Positions 52,245-61,165 of a stretch of 64,000 nt of DNA are shown piece after piece. Every line of letters starts with the position of its first letter. The stretch's first letter is position 1. The DNA comes from Oscillospiraceae bacterium MB24-C1. GTDB lineage: Bacteria > Bacillota > Clostridia > Oscillospirales > Ruminococcaceae. The DNA is taken from positions 2,794,001 through 2,858,000 of the forward strand of contig CP133187.1 in NCBI GenBank assembly GCA_030913685.1, read 5' to 3'. Under the pieces are notes generated by a model, which saw nothing but the letters and a program-made list of their open reading frames with translations, did no database searches and was not told the origin of the DNA. The position numbers were made by a program, and so were the translations under genes.

Positions 52245-52281
52245 CAACGTATATTATATTAACGATCAATGTAGGATGTTA
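52245..52281. promoter_or_regulatory. Candidate GntR operators upstream of the transketolase/TRAP operon
   Basis: CAACGTATATTATAT (52245-52259) and CAATGTAGGATGTTA (52267-52281) resemble the palindromic sites at 53198 and 53311; shared form CAAYGTAKGATGTT. Confidence 0.55.
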
Positions 52282-52299
52282 TATCTATACCATACACTT

Positions 52300-52334
52300 G
52301 GCCGGTAGGAATGTCAATTGGATTCCTACCGGCC
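52300..52334. terminator. Hairpin between gntR and the transketolase operon
   Basis: Perfect 13-bp stem GGCCGGTAGGAAT / ATTCCTACCGGCC with a 9-base loop, 21 bases past the gntR stop. It lacks a clear T tract. Confidence 0.65.
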
Positions 52335-52354
52335 ATAAAAAATTTGGTAAAATT

Positions 52355-53083
52355 TCACCAGTTATATGAACTTTTCCAGTAAAAATAGCTATTTTCTATT
52401 GCCTCGTACAATTCTGCTACGTCGGTACCTTGCAGTGCAGCCAATAAATCCTGATGTGTTTTAGCCAGATATTCCTCATCATGCTCTTGGAAGATTCGCC
52501 GAATCGTGCGTAAACGGGACTCACGAGTTAAGTCCACAACAACATCGTGTACCTTTATAACCAAGGCATTTTTTGTTGCTCGTGCCATGGCATAGTGGAA
52601 ACGAATGTCCGCCTCTGCTATCGCTTCAATGTCGGGCGTTTTGCTGCAAATTTTTTGCGATAAGTCCTCACACAGATGCTCAAGTTCAGCCCATTCATTC
52701 TCGTCTAGACCCTGCTTTCGTATAAGTTGCATGATTCCAGTTTCAATAATGCGGCGCAGGCCGATTAAATCACGATATGAATCCTCTTTTTGCAAAATAA
52801 TGCTGTAAAGCATTGGGTTGATTAGTTTTTCGGAAAAGCCGTTGCACACAAATGTACCTTCCGGGCGGCGGATTTCTACAACACCATATGCGCCTAGCAC
52901 ACGGATGGCTTCCCGTACGGTATTTCGCCCGACTTGAAAGGCGGTAACCATCTCAACTTCGGTGGGAAGCTTGTCACCAGGTTTAAGCTCGCCCGAAATA
53001 ATGGCATCTGTAATTTTATCAATCACTTTTTGAACAACAGATTTATTGTTGATTGGTGTCATTAAACTTTTATTGTCTTCCAT
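52355..53083 (-). CDS. GntR-family (FadR/FCD type) transcriptional regulator
   Basis: 242 residues from ATG 53083 with GGTGA upstream; GTG 53092 is an alternative. N-terminal winged helix (PTEVEMVTAFQVGRNTVREAIRVLGAYGVVEIRRPEGTF region, about residues 40-80) and a C-terminal FCD domain with metal-binding Asp/His positions (EADIRFHYAMARATKN). It probably represses both the tkt/TRAP operon and the divergent dehydrogenase, released by a small acid from the imported substrate. Confidence 0.9.
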   Translation of the reverse strand: MEDNKSLMTPINNKSVVQKVIDKITDAIISGELKPGDKLPTEVEMVTAFQVGRNTVREAIRVLGAYGVVEIRRPEGTFVCNGFSEKLINPMLYSIILQKEDSYRDLIGLRRIIETGIMQLIRKQGLDENEWAELEHLCEDLSQKICSKTPDIEAIAEADIRFHYAMARATKNALVIKVHDVVVDLTRESRLRTIRRIFQEHDEEYLAKTHQDLLAALQGTDVAELYEAIENSYFYWKSSYNW

Positions 53084-53163
53084 ATTGTTCACCGTTCATC
53101 TTTCTTGTATTTGGATGGAAATAATTTCAACCGTTATCTTTTTGACAATTGATTATATATAGT

Positions 53164-53192
53164 AATATAATATTCTTTCAGAAAAATAGCAA
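53164..53192 (-). promoter_or_regulatory. Candidate gntR promoter
   Basis: Minus strand TTGCTA, 17-base spacer, TATATT, about 80 bases before the gntR start and next to the operator-like site at 53198-53212. Confidence 0.5.
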
Positions 53193-53197
53193 GTACT

Positions 53198-53212
53198 AAT
53201 CATCCTACGTAG
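53198..53212. promoter_or_regulatory. Candidate GntR operator near the gntR promoter
   Basis: AATCATCCTACGTAG; its reverse complement CTACGTAGGATGATT aligns with the sites at 52267 and 53311. Confidence 0.5.
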
Positions 53213-53265
53213 TATATAATTTTGTTAAAAAAGTCAAATTTACAAAATTACAACTAAATTTTCAC

Positions 53266-53294
53266 TTGACATTTCACAAATAAAAGCCTATAAA
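53266..53294 (+). promoter_or_regulatory. Promoter of the zinc dehydrogenase gene
   Basis: TTGACA, 17-base spacer, TATAAA, a near-consensus sigma-A promoter 66 bases upstream of the start codon. Confidence 0.8.
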
Positions 53295-53310
53295 TTAATA
53301 TAGATACATT

Positions 53311-53325
53311 CAACGTATGATGTTG
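53311..53325. promoter_or_regulatory. Candidate GntR operator just downstream of the dehydrogenase promoter
   Basis: CAACGTATGATGTTG, an imperfect palindrome placed about 10 bases after the expected transcription start, where a bound repressor would block RNA polymerase. It is the best-formed member of the site family. Confidence 0.6.
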
Positions 53326-53359
53326 TAGGGTGTTTACATTATTACGAGGAGTGTCTAAT

Positions 53360-54382
53360 ATGCGCGCAGCTTTTATTGAAAAACCGGGTCTGGTTTATTT
53401 TACGGATAGGCCGGAACCCCAGCTTGAAAAAAGCGACGATATCAAGATTCGCGTTTGCTACACAGGAATATGCGGGTCTGAGGTGCATGCTTTTGGCGGT
53501 GTTCATCCCTTCCGTATTCCACCATTGGTTTCAGGACACGAATTTTCCGGTGTTGTGTCCGAGGTGGGGTCGGCCGTTAAAGATTTTAAGGTGGGTGATC
53601 GCGTTACGGCCGATCCGCAGGTCGGCTGTGGAAAGTGCGCTTATTGCCAATCTGGACAATATAATCTTTGCCCGGATAAACGTGTTTTGGGGGCGACCTA
53701 TTGGTCCGGTTCTTTTGGCGAATATATCGTCACACCGGAACATACGGTGCTACATTTGCCTGAGAGTGTGGACTTTCCCAGCGGCGCACTAATTGAACCT
53801 ATCGCCGTTGGTATGCATGCTGTTCGCGAAAATGGTATAAGTTCCGAAAAATCCGCTTGCTTTATTGGGTTTGGCCCGATAGGCATGGGGGCATTTTTGT
53901 CTGCCCAGTATTTGGGCTGCCAAGATATGTTTGTAACAGATATCAAGGAATATAACCTGGAACTGGCAAGGGCTATGGGCTGCAAAAGCGCCCTTAATCC
54001 CGCCAAAACAGATGCGGTTAAGGCTATTCTAGAGGCGACAGACGGCTATGGTGTTGACGTTGTTTTTCTTGGGTTTGCCTCTCTCTCAGCGTTTGAGACC
54101 GCATTTCAGGTTGCAAAGCGCGGTGGCACAATCGTGCAGGTAGCGTTACCCACTGGGCCTCTCTCGCTGGATGTTGGTCCGATTCAAGCGAAGGAATTAC
54201 ATATTCGTGGATCGAACATGTATGTGCGCAAGGATTATGAACTGGTGATTGACGCGATATCAAAAGGAATGGATCTCTCACATTTCATTACCGATACTTT
54301 CCCGATTGAAGAAGTTGATAAGGCATTTGACATTATTGAAAAACAGGATCATCCGATCGTCAAAACAATGCTGCATTTCTAA
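53360..54382 (+). CDS. Zinc-dependent medium-chain dehydrogenase (sorbitol/threonine dehydrogenase-like)
   Basis: 340 residues from ATG 53360 behind GAGGAG; the longer frame from 53330 has no ribosome site. Catalytic zinc ligands in GICGSEVHAFGG and VSGHEFSGVV, four structural-zinc cysteines in GCGKCAYCQSGQYNLCPD near 90, and a Rossmann loop GFGPIGMGAF near 172. It oxidises or reduces a sugar-type alcohol with NAD(P). Divergent from gntR and probably co-regulated with the transketolase/TRAP operon. Confidence 0.9.
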   Translation: MRAAFIEKPGLVYFTDRPEPQLEKSDDIKIRVCYTGICGSEVHAFGGVHPFRIPPLVSGHEFSGVVSEVGSAVKDFKVGDRVTADPQVGCGKCAYCQSGQYNLCPDKRVLGATYWSGSFGEYIVTPEHTVLHLPESVDFPSGALIEPIAVGMHAVRENGISSEKSACFIGFGPIGMGAFLSAQYLGCQDMFVTDIKEYNLELARAMGCKSALNPAKTDAVKAILEATDGYGVDVVFLGFASLSAFETAFQVAKRGGTIVQVALPTGPLSLDVGPIQAKELHIRGSNMYVRKDYELVIDAISKGMDLSHFITDTFPIEEVDKAFDIIEKQDHPIVKTMLHF

Positions 54383-54455
54383 GCGATATGTGCATCTTGG
54401 ATTTTCGAAACACACTGTTTTTTAAGCCTTAATAACAACATAGTCCCTATGCTAT

Positions 54456-54500
54456 AAATCCCCCAATTGTAGGATTAACAAGCCTGCTGTTGGGGGATTT
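54456..54500 (+). terminator. Terminator of the zinc dehydrogenase gene
   Basis: 11-bp stem AAATCCCCCAA / TTGGGGGATTT with inner pairing, followed by ACCTATATTTTTTTA. Confidence 0.8.
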
Positions 54501-55017
54501 ACCTATATTTTTTTATCTTGAGAGCATGTAAAAGAAGCATTTGCAAAAAATATGGGCTTCAACCTAATTAGCCAAAATTGGGCAGGGGTGTCGTATTATA
54601 ATTTGCACAGGCCTTTCATAGCCTGTCCGTTGTCTATGGTGAAAGTATTTGAAAGTTCTGTTATGATAACCCTCCTTTTGTTTCTTTATCTTGAAAGTAT
54701 TGAAAGTCATTCTTGAATATGATAATATGCAATTAATATAGATTACATCAAAAAAACCAAAGGTTTTATGCGGATTTATTATGGAAAACAGCCAAAGAAA
54801 CAACTATCAAACAAATGGCTAAAGTACCTCCTCGTGTTGTGGCTGCTTTTTACGAGAAGCATTCGGTCAAGCGTTCCCTTGTGGTATCTGCGATAGGCGT
54901 TGTACAGCTCCACGATTTTAGTATATCGTTGCAAAACCGAAATCGACTCCATTTGGATATAAGCGTATTATTAAGCCATTGGCTTTTTAATAAAATAAAA
55001 TGTTGGAGGAAAAACGA
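54501..55017. other. Leader/spacer before the BMP-type ABC operon
   Basis: About 500 bases without a supported gene. Direct repeats of TTGAAAGT occur (54653-54705). I looked for a purine riboswitch, expected for some nucleoside transport genes, and did not find its conserved core. A 68-codon frame at 54815 lacks a ribosome site and runs into the next gene start, so it is not called. The region presumably holds the operon promoter. Confidence 0.45.
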
Positions 55018-56151
55018 ATGAAAAGAATAGTAGCACTGATTATGAGCGTTGTTCTTGTATTCTCTTTGGCGGCTTGTGGTTCGTCAAAACCTGCACCGTC
55101 ATCAGAGGCAGGCTCTGAATCTGCATCGACTCCTGAAAAATCTGAAGATGGTAAATTTGAGCTTGCCCTTATCACCGATCTCGGAACAATTGATGATAAA
55201 TCCTTTAACCAAGGTTCTTGGGAAGGACTCAAAAAGTATGCTGAGGAAAATAACATTACGCACAAGTACTACAAGCCCACCGAAAAGAGTACGGACGCGT
55301 ATCTGTCCGCAATAGAGTTGGCGGTTAAAGGTGGTGCGAAAGCAATTGTAACCCCAGGTTTCTTGTTTGAAGAGCCGGTGTTCATTGCTCAAGCAACCTA
55401 TCCAGACGTAAAGTTTATCCTCATCGATGGTAACCCACATAATGAGGACTACTCGGAATTCCGCACAGATAAAAACACTGTTGGTATCCTGTATGCTGAA
55501 GAGCAAGCGGGCTATCTTGCAGGTTATGCGGCAGTAAAAGATGGCATGACCAAGCTGGGTTTCATCGGCGGTATGGCCGTTCCGGCGGTTGTGCGTTTTG
55601 GTTATGGCTTCATTCAGGGCGCAGATGCTGCTGCACAGGAACTCGGTGTTAAAGTTTCAATGAACTACCACTACACCGGCGGATTTGATGCAACACCGGA
55701 GGCTCAGACGCTTGCAGCTTCCTGGTACCAGAATGGCACAGAAGTTATTTTCGCTTGCGGTGGCGCTGTTGGCAACTCGGTAATGGCAGCTGCAGAACAG
55801 GCAAAAGGCAAGGTTATCGGCGTTGATGTTGACCAGTCTGGCGAATCTCCAACCGTTATTACTTCCGCGATGAAGGGTCTGAGCGTATCTGTTTATGACA
55901 TGCTGAAGGCTTTTTACGACGGTTCTTTCCCCGGTGGTCAAGGCCTAGTATTCAATGCAGAAAATGACGGTGTCAGTCTGCCAATGGCAAGTTCTAAATT
56001 CGAGAAATTCTCGCAGGCAGATTATGATGCGCTTTATAAGCAGTTAGCTGCAAACGAAATTGACATCACAAAGGATGCCGACAAGGACGGCAATAAGATT
56101 GAAATTACGGATTTAAAAACTGCTGCAGTTGAAACTACTTTTGTAGATTAA
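55018..56151 (+). CDS. BMP-family ABC transporter substrate-binding lipoprotein
   Basis: 377 residues from ATG 55018 behind GGAGGAAAAACGA. Lipobox SLAAC (Cys about 19), Ser/Pro/Glu linker, then LALITDLGTIDDKSFNQGSW, the hallmark of BMP/Med (PnrA-like) nucleoside-binding proteins, and AGYLAGYAAVKDG. Followed by an ATPase with two nucleotide-binding domains and two permeases, the standard nucleoside ABC importer layout. Confidence 0.92.
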   Translation: MKRIVALIMSVVLVFSLAACGSSKPAPSSEAGSESASTPEKSEDGKFELALITDLGTIDDKSFNQGSWEGLKKYAEENNITHKYYKPTEKSTDAYLSAIELAVKGGAKAIVTPGFLFEEPVFIAQATYPDVKFILIDGNPHNEDYSEFRTDKNTVGILYAEEQAGYLAGYAAVKDGMTKLGFIGGMAVPAVVRFGYGFIQGADAAAQELGVKVSMNYHYTGGFDATPEAQTLAASWYQNGTEVIFACGGAVGNSVMAAAEQAKGKVIGVDVDQSGESPTVITSAMKGLSVSVYDMLKAFYDGSFPGGQGLVFNAENDGVSLPMASSKFEKFSQADYDALYKQLAANEIDITKDADKDGNKIEITDLKTAAVETTFVD

Positions 56152-56351
56152 CAGAGACCTTTTGACAGTTTTATGGGAAGGAACTCCGCAAAATGGGCGC
56201 TGAGCTCCTTCCCATTTTATCTAACCGAATTTTATATTAATTCTGTCTAAAAATCGTGAAACATGATTTTTTATTGAGAAAGCAGGATAAAAACGGGCAA
56301 ATCACCACGGAAACCGCTTCAAGCTAAGTGAAAACGCAAGAGGTGACAAGT

Positions 56352-57878
56352 ATGGATTTTATTATTGAAATGGTTGGCATTACCAAAATATTTCCCGGAA
56401 TAGTTGCAAACGATGATGTAACCCTTCGGCTTAAAAACGGCGAAATTCATGCGCTGCTCGGTGAAAACGGTGCGGGAAAATCGACGCTTATGAGTGTTCT
56501 TTTTGGTATGTATCAACCAGAAAAGGGGATTATCAAGAAAAACGGTCAAGCGGTAAAAATTCACGACCCAAACGATGCTAACCGACTGGGCATCGGCATG
56601 GTACATCAGCACTTTAAACTAGTATATAATTTTACGGTACTTGAAAATATTATTTTGGGCGTTGAAACTACCAAGAATGGTTTTCTAAAATTGGATAAAG
56701 CGCGTGAAAAAGTAATGGAACTGTCTAACCAATATGGTTTAAAAGTCGACCCTGATGCACGTATTTCTGAAATCACTGTGGGTATGCAGCAGCGAGTTGA
56801 AATCTTAAAAATGTTGTATCGTGAAAACGAAATTTTAATTTTTGATGAGCCCACAGCAGTACTTACTCCGCAAGAGATAGATGAATTCATGAAAATCATG
56901 AAGAGCCTTGCAAACGAGGGGAAATCCATTCTATTTATCACACATAAGCTCAATGAAATTAAAGAGGCCGCTGACCGATGCACCGTACTGCGTAAAGGCA
57001 AATATATTGGCACAGTAAATGTTTCCGAAACCAGCAAAGAGCAAATGTCAGAAATGATGGTAGGTCGAAAAGTCAATCTGAAAATAGATAAAAAACAGTC
57101 AGAGCCCGGGGATGTTATTTTTGATGTTAAAGATCTTTGCGTAAAAAATCGACTTTCAGAGAAAATGGTTGTCAACAATATCTCCCTTTCTGTACATGCC
57201 GGGGAGATTGTTTGCGTGGCGGGTATTGACGGCAATGGGCAAAGCGAGCTTGTCTATGCACTTACAGGTCTTATTCATCAGGATTCCGGGTCTATTAAGC
57301 TAAATAGCAAAGACATCACACATGCATCCATACGTGAACGCAATGTCAGCGGTATGGGTCATATTCCGGAAGATCGTCATAAGCACGGCTTGGTGCTGGA
57401 TTACAACTTAGCATACAATCTTGTGTTGCAAAGTTATTTTTCTCCGCGTTTTCAAAGTAATGGCTTCTTAAAATACGACGAAATTTATAAATATGCCGAT
57501 ACACTTATTGATAAGTTTGATATACGAAGCGGGCAAGGTGCCCACACAATTACAAGAAGCATGTCGGGTGGAAATCAGCAAAAAGCAATCGTTGCGCGCG
57601 AAATTGACCGTATGCCCGAACTGCTCATAGCTGTCCAACCAACCCGTGGCTTGGACGTTGGTGCAATAGAATACATTCACAGAAAACTAATTGCTGAGCG
57701 CGACAAGGGTAAGGGTATTCTTCTCGTCTCGCTGGAGCTTGACGAGGTTATGAATATCAGTGACCGTATTCTCGTCATTTATGAGGGCGAAATCGTCGCT
57801 GACCTAAACCCGAAAGAAGTGACTGTTCAAGAGCTGGGGCTTTATATGGCGGGTTCGAAAAGAGGTGAGGAGCAATGA
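56352..57878 (+). CDS. ABC transporter ATP-binding protein (double NBD, nucleoside/BMP type)
   Basis: 508 residues from ATG 56352 behind GAGGTG. Two ATPase domains: the first with Walker A LLGENGAGKSTLMSVLFG and ILIFDEPTAVLTPQE; the second with degenerate Walker A GIDGNGQSEL and signature MSGGNQQKAIVAREI. This is the NupA/YufO or RbsA-like two-domain form. It powers uptake of the ligand bound by the BMP protein; its 3' end overlaps the first permease by 4 bases (ATGA). Confidence 0.93.
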   Translation: MDFIIEMVGITKIFPGIVANDDVTLRLKNGEIHALLGENGAGKSTLMSVLFGMYQPEKGIIKKNGQAVKIHDPNDANRLGIGMVHQHFKLVYNFTVLENIILGVETTKNGFLKLDKAREKVMELSNQYGLKVDPDARISEITVGMQQRVEILKMLYRENEILIFDEPTAVLTPQEIDEFMKIMKSLANEGKSILFITHKLNEIKEAADRCTVLRKGKYIGTVNVSETSKEQMSEMMVGRKVNLKIDKKQSEPGDVIFDVKDLCVKNRLSEKMVVNNISLSVHAGEIVCVAGIDGNGQSELVYALTGLIHQDSGSIKLNSKDITHASIRERNVSGMGHIPEDRHKHGLVLDYNLAYNLVLQSYFSPRFQSNGFLKYDEIYKYADTLIDKFDIRSGQGAHTITRSMSGGNQQKAIVAREIDRMPELLIAVQPTRGLDVGAIEYIHRKLIAERDKGKGILLVSLELDEVMNISDRILVIYEGEIVADLNPKEVTVQELGLYMAGSKRGEEQ

Positions 57879-59068
57879 CAAACAGAGAAAAAGCCAGTCC
57901 TTCCAACGCAAACGGACGCTATTATAATCGGCTTTTGAACACCGAAAGTTTTTCAAGCTTCCTATCTTCCTTAATGGCAGTTATAATTGGCCTATTGGTT
58001 GGATTGATTGTCTTGTTGGTTAGCAACCCGTCACAGGCACTAGGCGGTTTTTCAAAAATTCTCATGGGCGGCTTTACCGATATGAAAAACCTCGGTCAGG
58101 TGTTTTACTTTGCAACACCAATTATTATGACTGGTCTTTCGGTTGGTTTTGCAAATAAAACAGGGCTGTTTAACATCGGCGCCGCCGGTCAGTTTATTAT
58201 TGGTGCATATGCTGCCGTTTACGTCGGTGTAAAGTGGACTTTTCTTCCCGGTGCAACGCACTGGATGGTGGCACTTTTAATGGCAATGATTGCAGGTGCT
58301 CTTTGGGGCCTTCTTCCCGGCGTTTTAAATGCTTATCGCAACGTTAATATCGTTATCTCGTGCATTATAATGAACTATATCGGTATGTATACGGTAAACT
58401 ATTTGGTTACCGAGACTATTTTTGATTCTTTAAAAAACCAATCCAAACGTGTTGCTTCAACTGCGATTATTCCGAAAATGGGACTTAATCAAATATTTAA
58501 AACCGGCAACAGCTCTTCAAGCGTTAACGCGGGAATTTTTATAGCAATTATAGTCGGCATCATTATTTATATTATTTTAAACAAAACGAAGTTTGGTTTT
58601 GAGTTAAAAGCGTGCGGATATAACCGTGATGCGTGTAAATATGCTGGCATTAACGAAAAACGCAATATTGTATTTTCTATGATGATTGCGGGTGCACTTG
58701 CCGGTTTGGGTGGTGCCCTTTTATATCTGGCAGGTTCGGGTAAAGGAATTGAGGTTTTAGACGTTTTGGCAGCAGAGGGTTTCAATGGCATTCCTGTTGC
58801 GCTTCTCGGTCTGAATAATCCAATTGCTATTATCTTTTCCGGCATTTTCATTGCTTATCTGAATGTTGGTGGATTTAATATGCAGTTGTATGATTTTGTG
58901 CCGCAGGTTATCGAAATCATTATTTCCGTAATCATTTACTTCAGTGCATTTGCATTGCTCTTAAAAGGCTTTATTCAATCGATCCATAATAAGCATAATC
59001 ACCATTCGTCAAATGCAAACATAGAGCTTCATTCAGAACCGAGAAGTGCAGAAGGGGGAGAGGAATAA
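57875..59068 (+). CDS. ABC transporter permease (nucleoside/BMP type), first subunit
   Basis: 397 residues, about 9-10 membrane segments. GLSVGFANKTGLFNIGAAGQFI near residue 88 and ELKACGYNRDACKYAGINEKR near 247 are conserved blocks of the branched-chain/nucleoside permease family. It overlaps the ATPase by 4 bases and shares one base with the next permease (TAATG). Confidence 0.92.
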   Translation: MTNREKASPSNANGRYYNRLLNTESFSSFLSSLMAVIIGLLVGLIVLLVSNPSQALGGFSKILMGGFTDMKNLGQVFYFATPIIMTGLSVGFANKTGLFNIGAAGQFIIGAYAAVYVGVKWTFLPGATHWMVALLMAMIAGALWGLLPGVLNAYRNVNIVISCIIMNYIGMYTVNYLVTETIFDSLKNQSKRVASTAIIPKMGLNQIFKTGNSSSSVNAGIFIAIIVGIIIYIILNKTKFGFELKACGYNRDACKYAGINEKRNIVFSMMIAGALAGLGGALLYLAGSGKGIEVLDVLAAEGFNGIPVALLGLNNPIAIIFSGIFIAYLNVGGFNMQLYDFVPQVIEIIISVIIYFSAFALLLKGFIQSIHNKHNHHSSNANIELHSEPRSAEGGEE

Positions 59069-60021
59069 TGCAAAACTTTTATTTTTTAATTCAGCAAATG
59101 ATGTTCTTCTCAATTCCTCTTCTGATCGTTGCGCTGGGGGCTATGTTCTCTGAGCGAAGTGGCGTTTGGAACATAGCGCTTGAAGGCATTATGATTATCG
59201 GTGCGTTCACCAGCATCTTATTTATTAGCATGTTTCAGTCTCAGATACCCGGGCAGCCTATTTTGCTCATTGCCATTGTGATTGCTGCTGTAACCGGGTG
59301 CATCCTTTCACTGGCGCACGCCTATGCAGCCATCAACATGAAAGCAGACCAAACTATCAGCGGTACAGCGATCAATATGTTCGCACCGGCATTTGCTATT
59401 TATGTGGCGCGAATGATTCGTACTGTTCAGCAAATTCCGTTTAACAATGAGTTTCGTATTGAAAGCGTCCCTGTGCTGGGCGATATTCCTGTGATTGGTG
59501 ATATATTCTTTAAAAACACCTATATCACCACTTACTTAGGCTTTATTATTTTAATAGTTTCATCAATTGTGCTTTATAAAACCAGATTTGGCCTTCGCTT
59601 GCGTGCCTGTGGCGAGCATCCTCAGGCAGCGGATTCCGTTGGTATCAACGTCTATAAAATGCGTTACATCGGTGTCATGATATCAGGTGCGTTAGGCGGT
59701 ATCGGCGGACTGGTATTTGTTGTTCCTACTTCAACGAACTTTAATGCTTCGGTGTCCGGTTACGGATTCCTTGCCCTTGCTGTTCTTATCTTTGGCCAAT
59801 GGAAACCCTCTCGCATTTTGTTTGCAGCGTTTTTCTTTGGCCTTATGAAGACGATAGCGTCGGCGTACTCCGGAATCCCTTTCCTTGCATCTAGTGGAAT
59901 TCCAAATGAAATATATAAAATGTTTCCGTATATTGCCACCTTAATCGTCTTGGCGTTTACTTCTAAAAATTCTATGGCACCGAAAGCTTCGGGTATTCCA
60001 TACGACAAAGGCAGCAGATAG
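59068..60021 (+). CDS. ABC transporter permease (nucleoside/BMP type), second subunit
   Basis: 317 residues, about 8-9 membrane segments. FSERSGVWNIALEGIMIIGAF near 28 and LRLRACGEHPQAADSVGINV near 178 match the second permease (YufQ/NupQ-like). It forms the heterodimeric channel with the preceding gene. Last gene of the operon. Confidence 0.92.
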   Translation: MQNFYFLIQQMMFFSIPLLIVALGAMFSERSGVWNIALEGIMIIGAFTSILFISMFQSQIPGQPILLIAIVIAAVTGCILSLAHAYAAINMKADQTISGTAINMFAPAFAIYVARMIRTVQQIPFNNEFRIESVPVLGDIPVIGDIFFKNTYITTYLGFIILIVSSIVLYKTRFGLRLRACGEHPQAADSVGINVYKMRYIGVMISGALGGIGGLVFVVPTSTNFNASVSGYGFLALAVLIFGQWKPSRILFAAFFFGLMKTIASAYSGIPFLASSGIPNEIYKMFPYIATLIVLAFTSKNSMAPKASGIPYDKGSR

Positions 60022-60025
60022 TACC

Positions 60026-60102
60026 AAAAGGCACGACTTGTCGTGCTTTAGTTGCCCTTCAAATTTTGAACAGCTTTATTTAGCTGAGCAGAATTTGAAG
60101 GG
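60026..60102 (+). terminator. Terminator region of the BMP-type ABC operon
   Basis: Two stems in a row: GCACGAC/GTCGTGC (60031-60046), then CCCTTCAAATT / AATTTGAAGGG (60055-60102) followed by TAATTCTTTT. Confidence 0.7.
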
Positions 60103-60173
60103 TAATTCTTTTCTAAAAGCCTTTTATTATTGCCGTTACCTCTAAAAGATAAAGTACATTTATTTTAGCTTAT

Positions 60174-60204
60174 CGAAAAAGACCAGTTAAACTGGTCTTT
60201 TTCG
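60174..60204. terminator. Bidirectional terminator before the MBL-fold gene
   Basis: Perfect 15-bp stem CGAAAAAGACCAGTT / AACTGGTCTTTTTCG with a one-base centre, with A-run and T-run in the stem; can serve both converging operons. Confidence 0.8.
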
Positions 60205-60298
60205 CGTAAATATTTAAAAGTATAGCTAGAATTTCCTGCTGCAAGCTTACCTTTCATCACCAACTCAGAGAAAAAATAAATTTTGGAATTATTTATGC

Positions 60299-61150
60299 CT
60301 ATATGGTAAAGCAGATACCGGTGTTCATGCTGTGGAAGGCCTTCGGCAGCGCTGCGGCAATGGCTGCGGTTTCATAAAATCCGGTGCAGTGGCCTACCGA
60401 GACAAATTCAACCTGCTCCGCTTTCAGTGCTTTAATCGTTGAATCTAGCCGCTGTCGGCCCGCGTTTAGAAGATGTAGCCCGCCCATGATACCCCAAATT
60501 TTTTGCTCAGGCAAAATTTCCTTGACTCTGCTCATAATGTTGACTATGCCGGCGTGTGCGCAGCCGCTTAGAATAAGGAGGCCGCGCTCCCCCTCGATAA
60601 CCAATGCCTGCTCATCCCAGATGAAGTCAGGTGCAAGGCCCTGATCTTCCTCTATAAAAAACGGTTCTTTAATTGTTTCGAATGTACTGTTTCGGGGTAT
60701 GCGACCAGTCAGCCACAGCCCGGGGGCCAGCATACTCGGCCCTTTATTAAACTCGAAAATCGCCCCCATGCGCTCGAGTTCGGTTTGTTCCAGCATCATC
60801 CCCACAGGCTTGAGTTTATCACCCGGCTTATGAAAGCGAGTGATAAAAATTCCGGGATGGGCATAAATGGTCAGTGGCTTTGTTCTTATTTTCAAAAGCT
60901 CAGCCAAGCCGCTGACATGGTCTAAATGCCCATGGCTTAAAATAACACCGTCAATAGAATCTGCCGGTACACCTAGCGTTGCCAGATTTGGAACCAGCGC
61001 CTTTCCGCGTCCTGTGTCATAAAGCCATCGCCCAGTTTCAGTTTCAATCAGCACTGCAAGACCGTGTTCCCCCAGCAGTCCCGCTGTTACACCCGGGATA
61101 AAGGGCATGGCAACTGTATTTTCTGCCACGATGGTTAATTTTGTTTTCAT
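60299..61150 (-). CDS. MBL-fold metallohydrolase (dihydropterin-ribofuranosylaminobenzene phosphate synthase-like)
   Basis: 283 residues. Metal site ILSHGHLDHVSGLAELL near 70, further ligands in LSGCAHAGIVNI near 195 and VSVGHCTGF near 253. These match the archaeal/clostridial MBL group annotated as 7,8-dihydropterin-6-methyl-4-(beta-D-ribofuranosyl)-aminobenzene-5'-phosphate synthase-like, most of which have unknown substrates. It follows the methyltransferase-MarR gene by 15 bases on the same strand, so the two should act together. Start behind AAGGAGGCGGTA. Confidence 0.85.
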   Translation of the reverse strand: MKTKLTIVAENTVAMPFIPGVTAGLLGEHGLAVLIETETGRWLYDTGRGKALVPNLATLGVPADSIDGVILSHGHLDHVSGLAELLKIRTKPLTIYAHPGIFITRFHKPGDKLKPVGMMLEQTELERMGAIFEFNKGPSMLAPGLWLTGRIPRNSTFETIKEPFFIEEDQGLAPDFIWDEQALVIEGERGLLILSGCAHAGIVNIMSRVKEILPEQKIWGIMGGLHLLNAGRQRLDSTIKALKAEQVEFVSVGHCTGFYETAAIAAALPKAFHSMNTGICFTI

Positions 61151-61165
61151 TTTTACCGCCTCCTT

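Noticed and set aside
54501-55017. Purine riboswitch before the nucleoside-type ABC operon
   Set aside because: The conserved purine-aptamer junction and loop sequences are absent.
54815-55021. 68-codon frame upstream of the BMP lipoprotein
   Set aside because: No ribosome site and it ends by running into the start codon region of the real gene; the peptide matches nothing I recognise.
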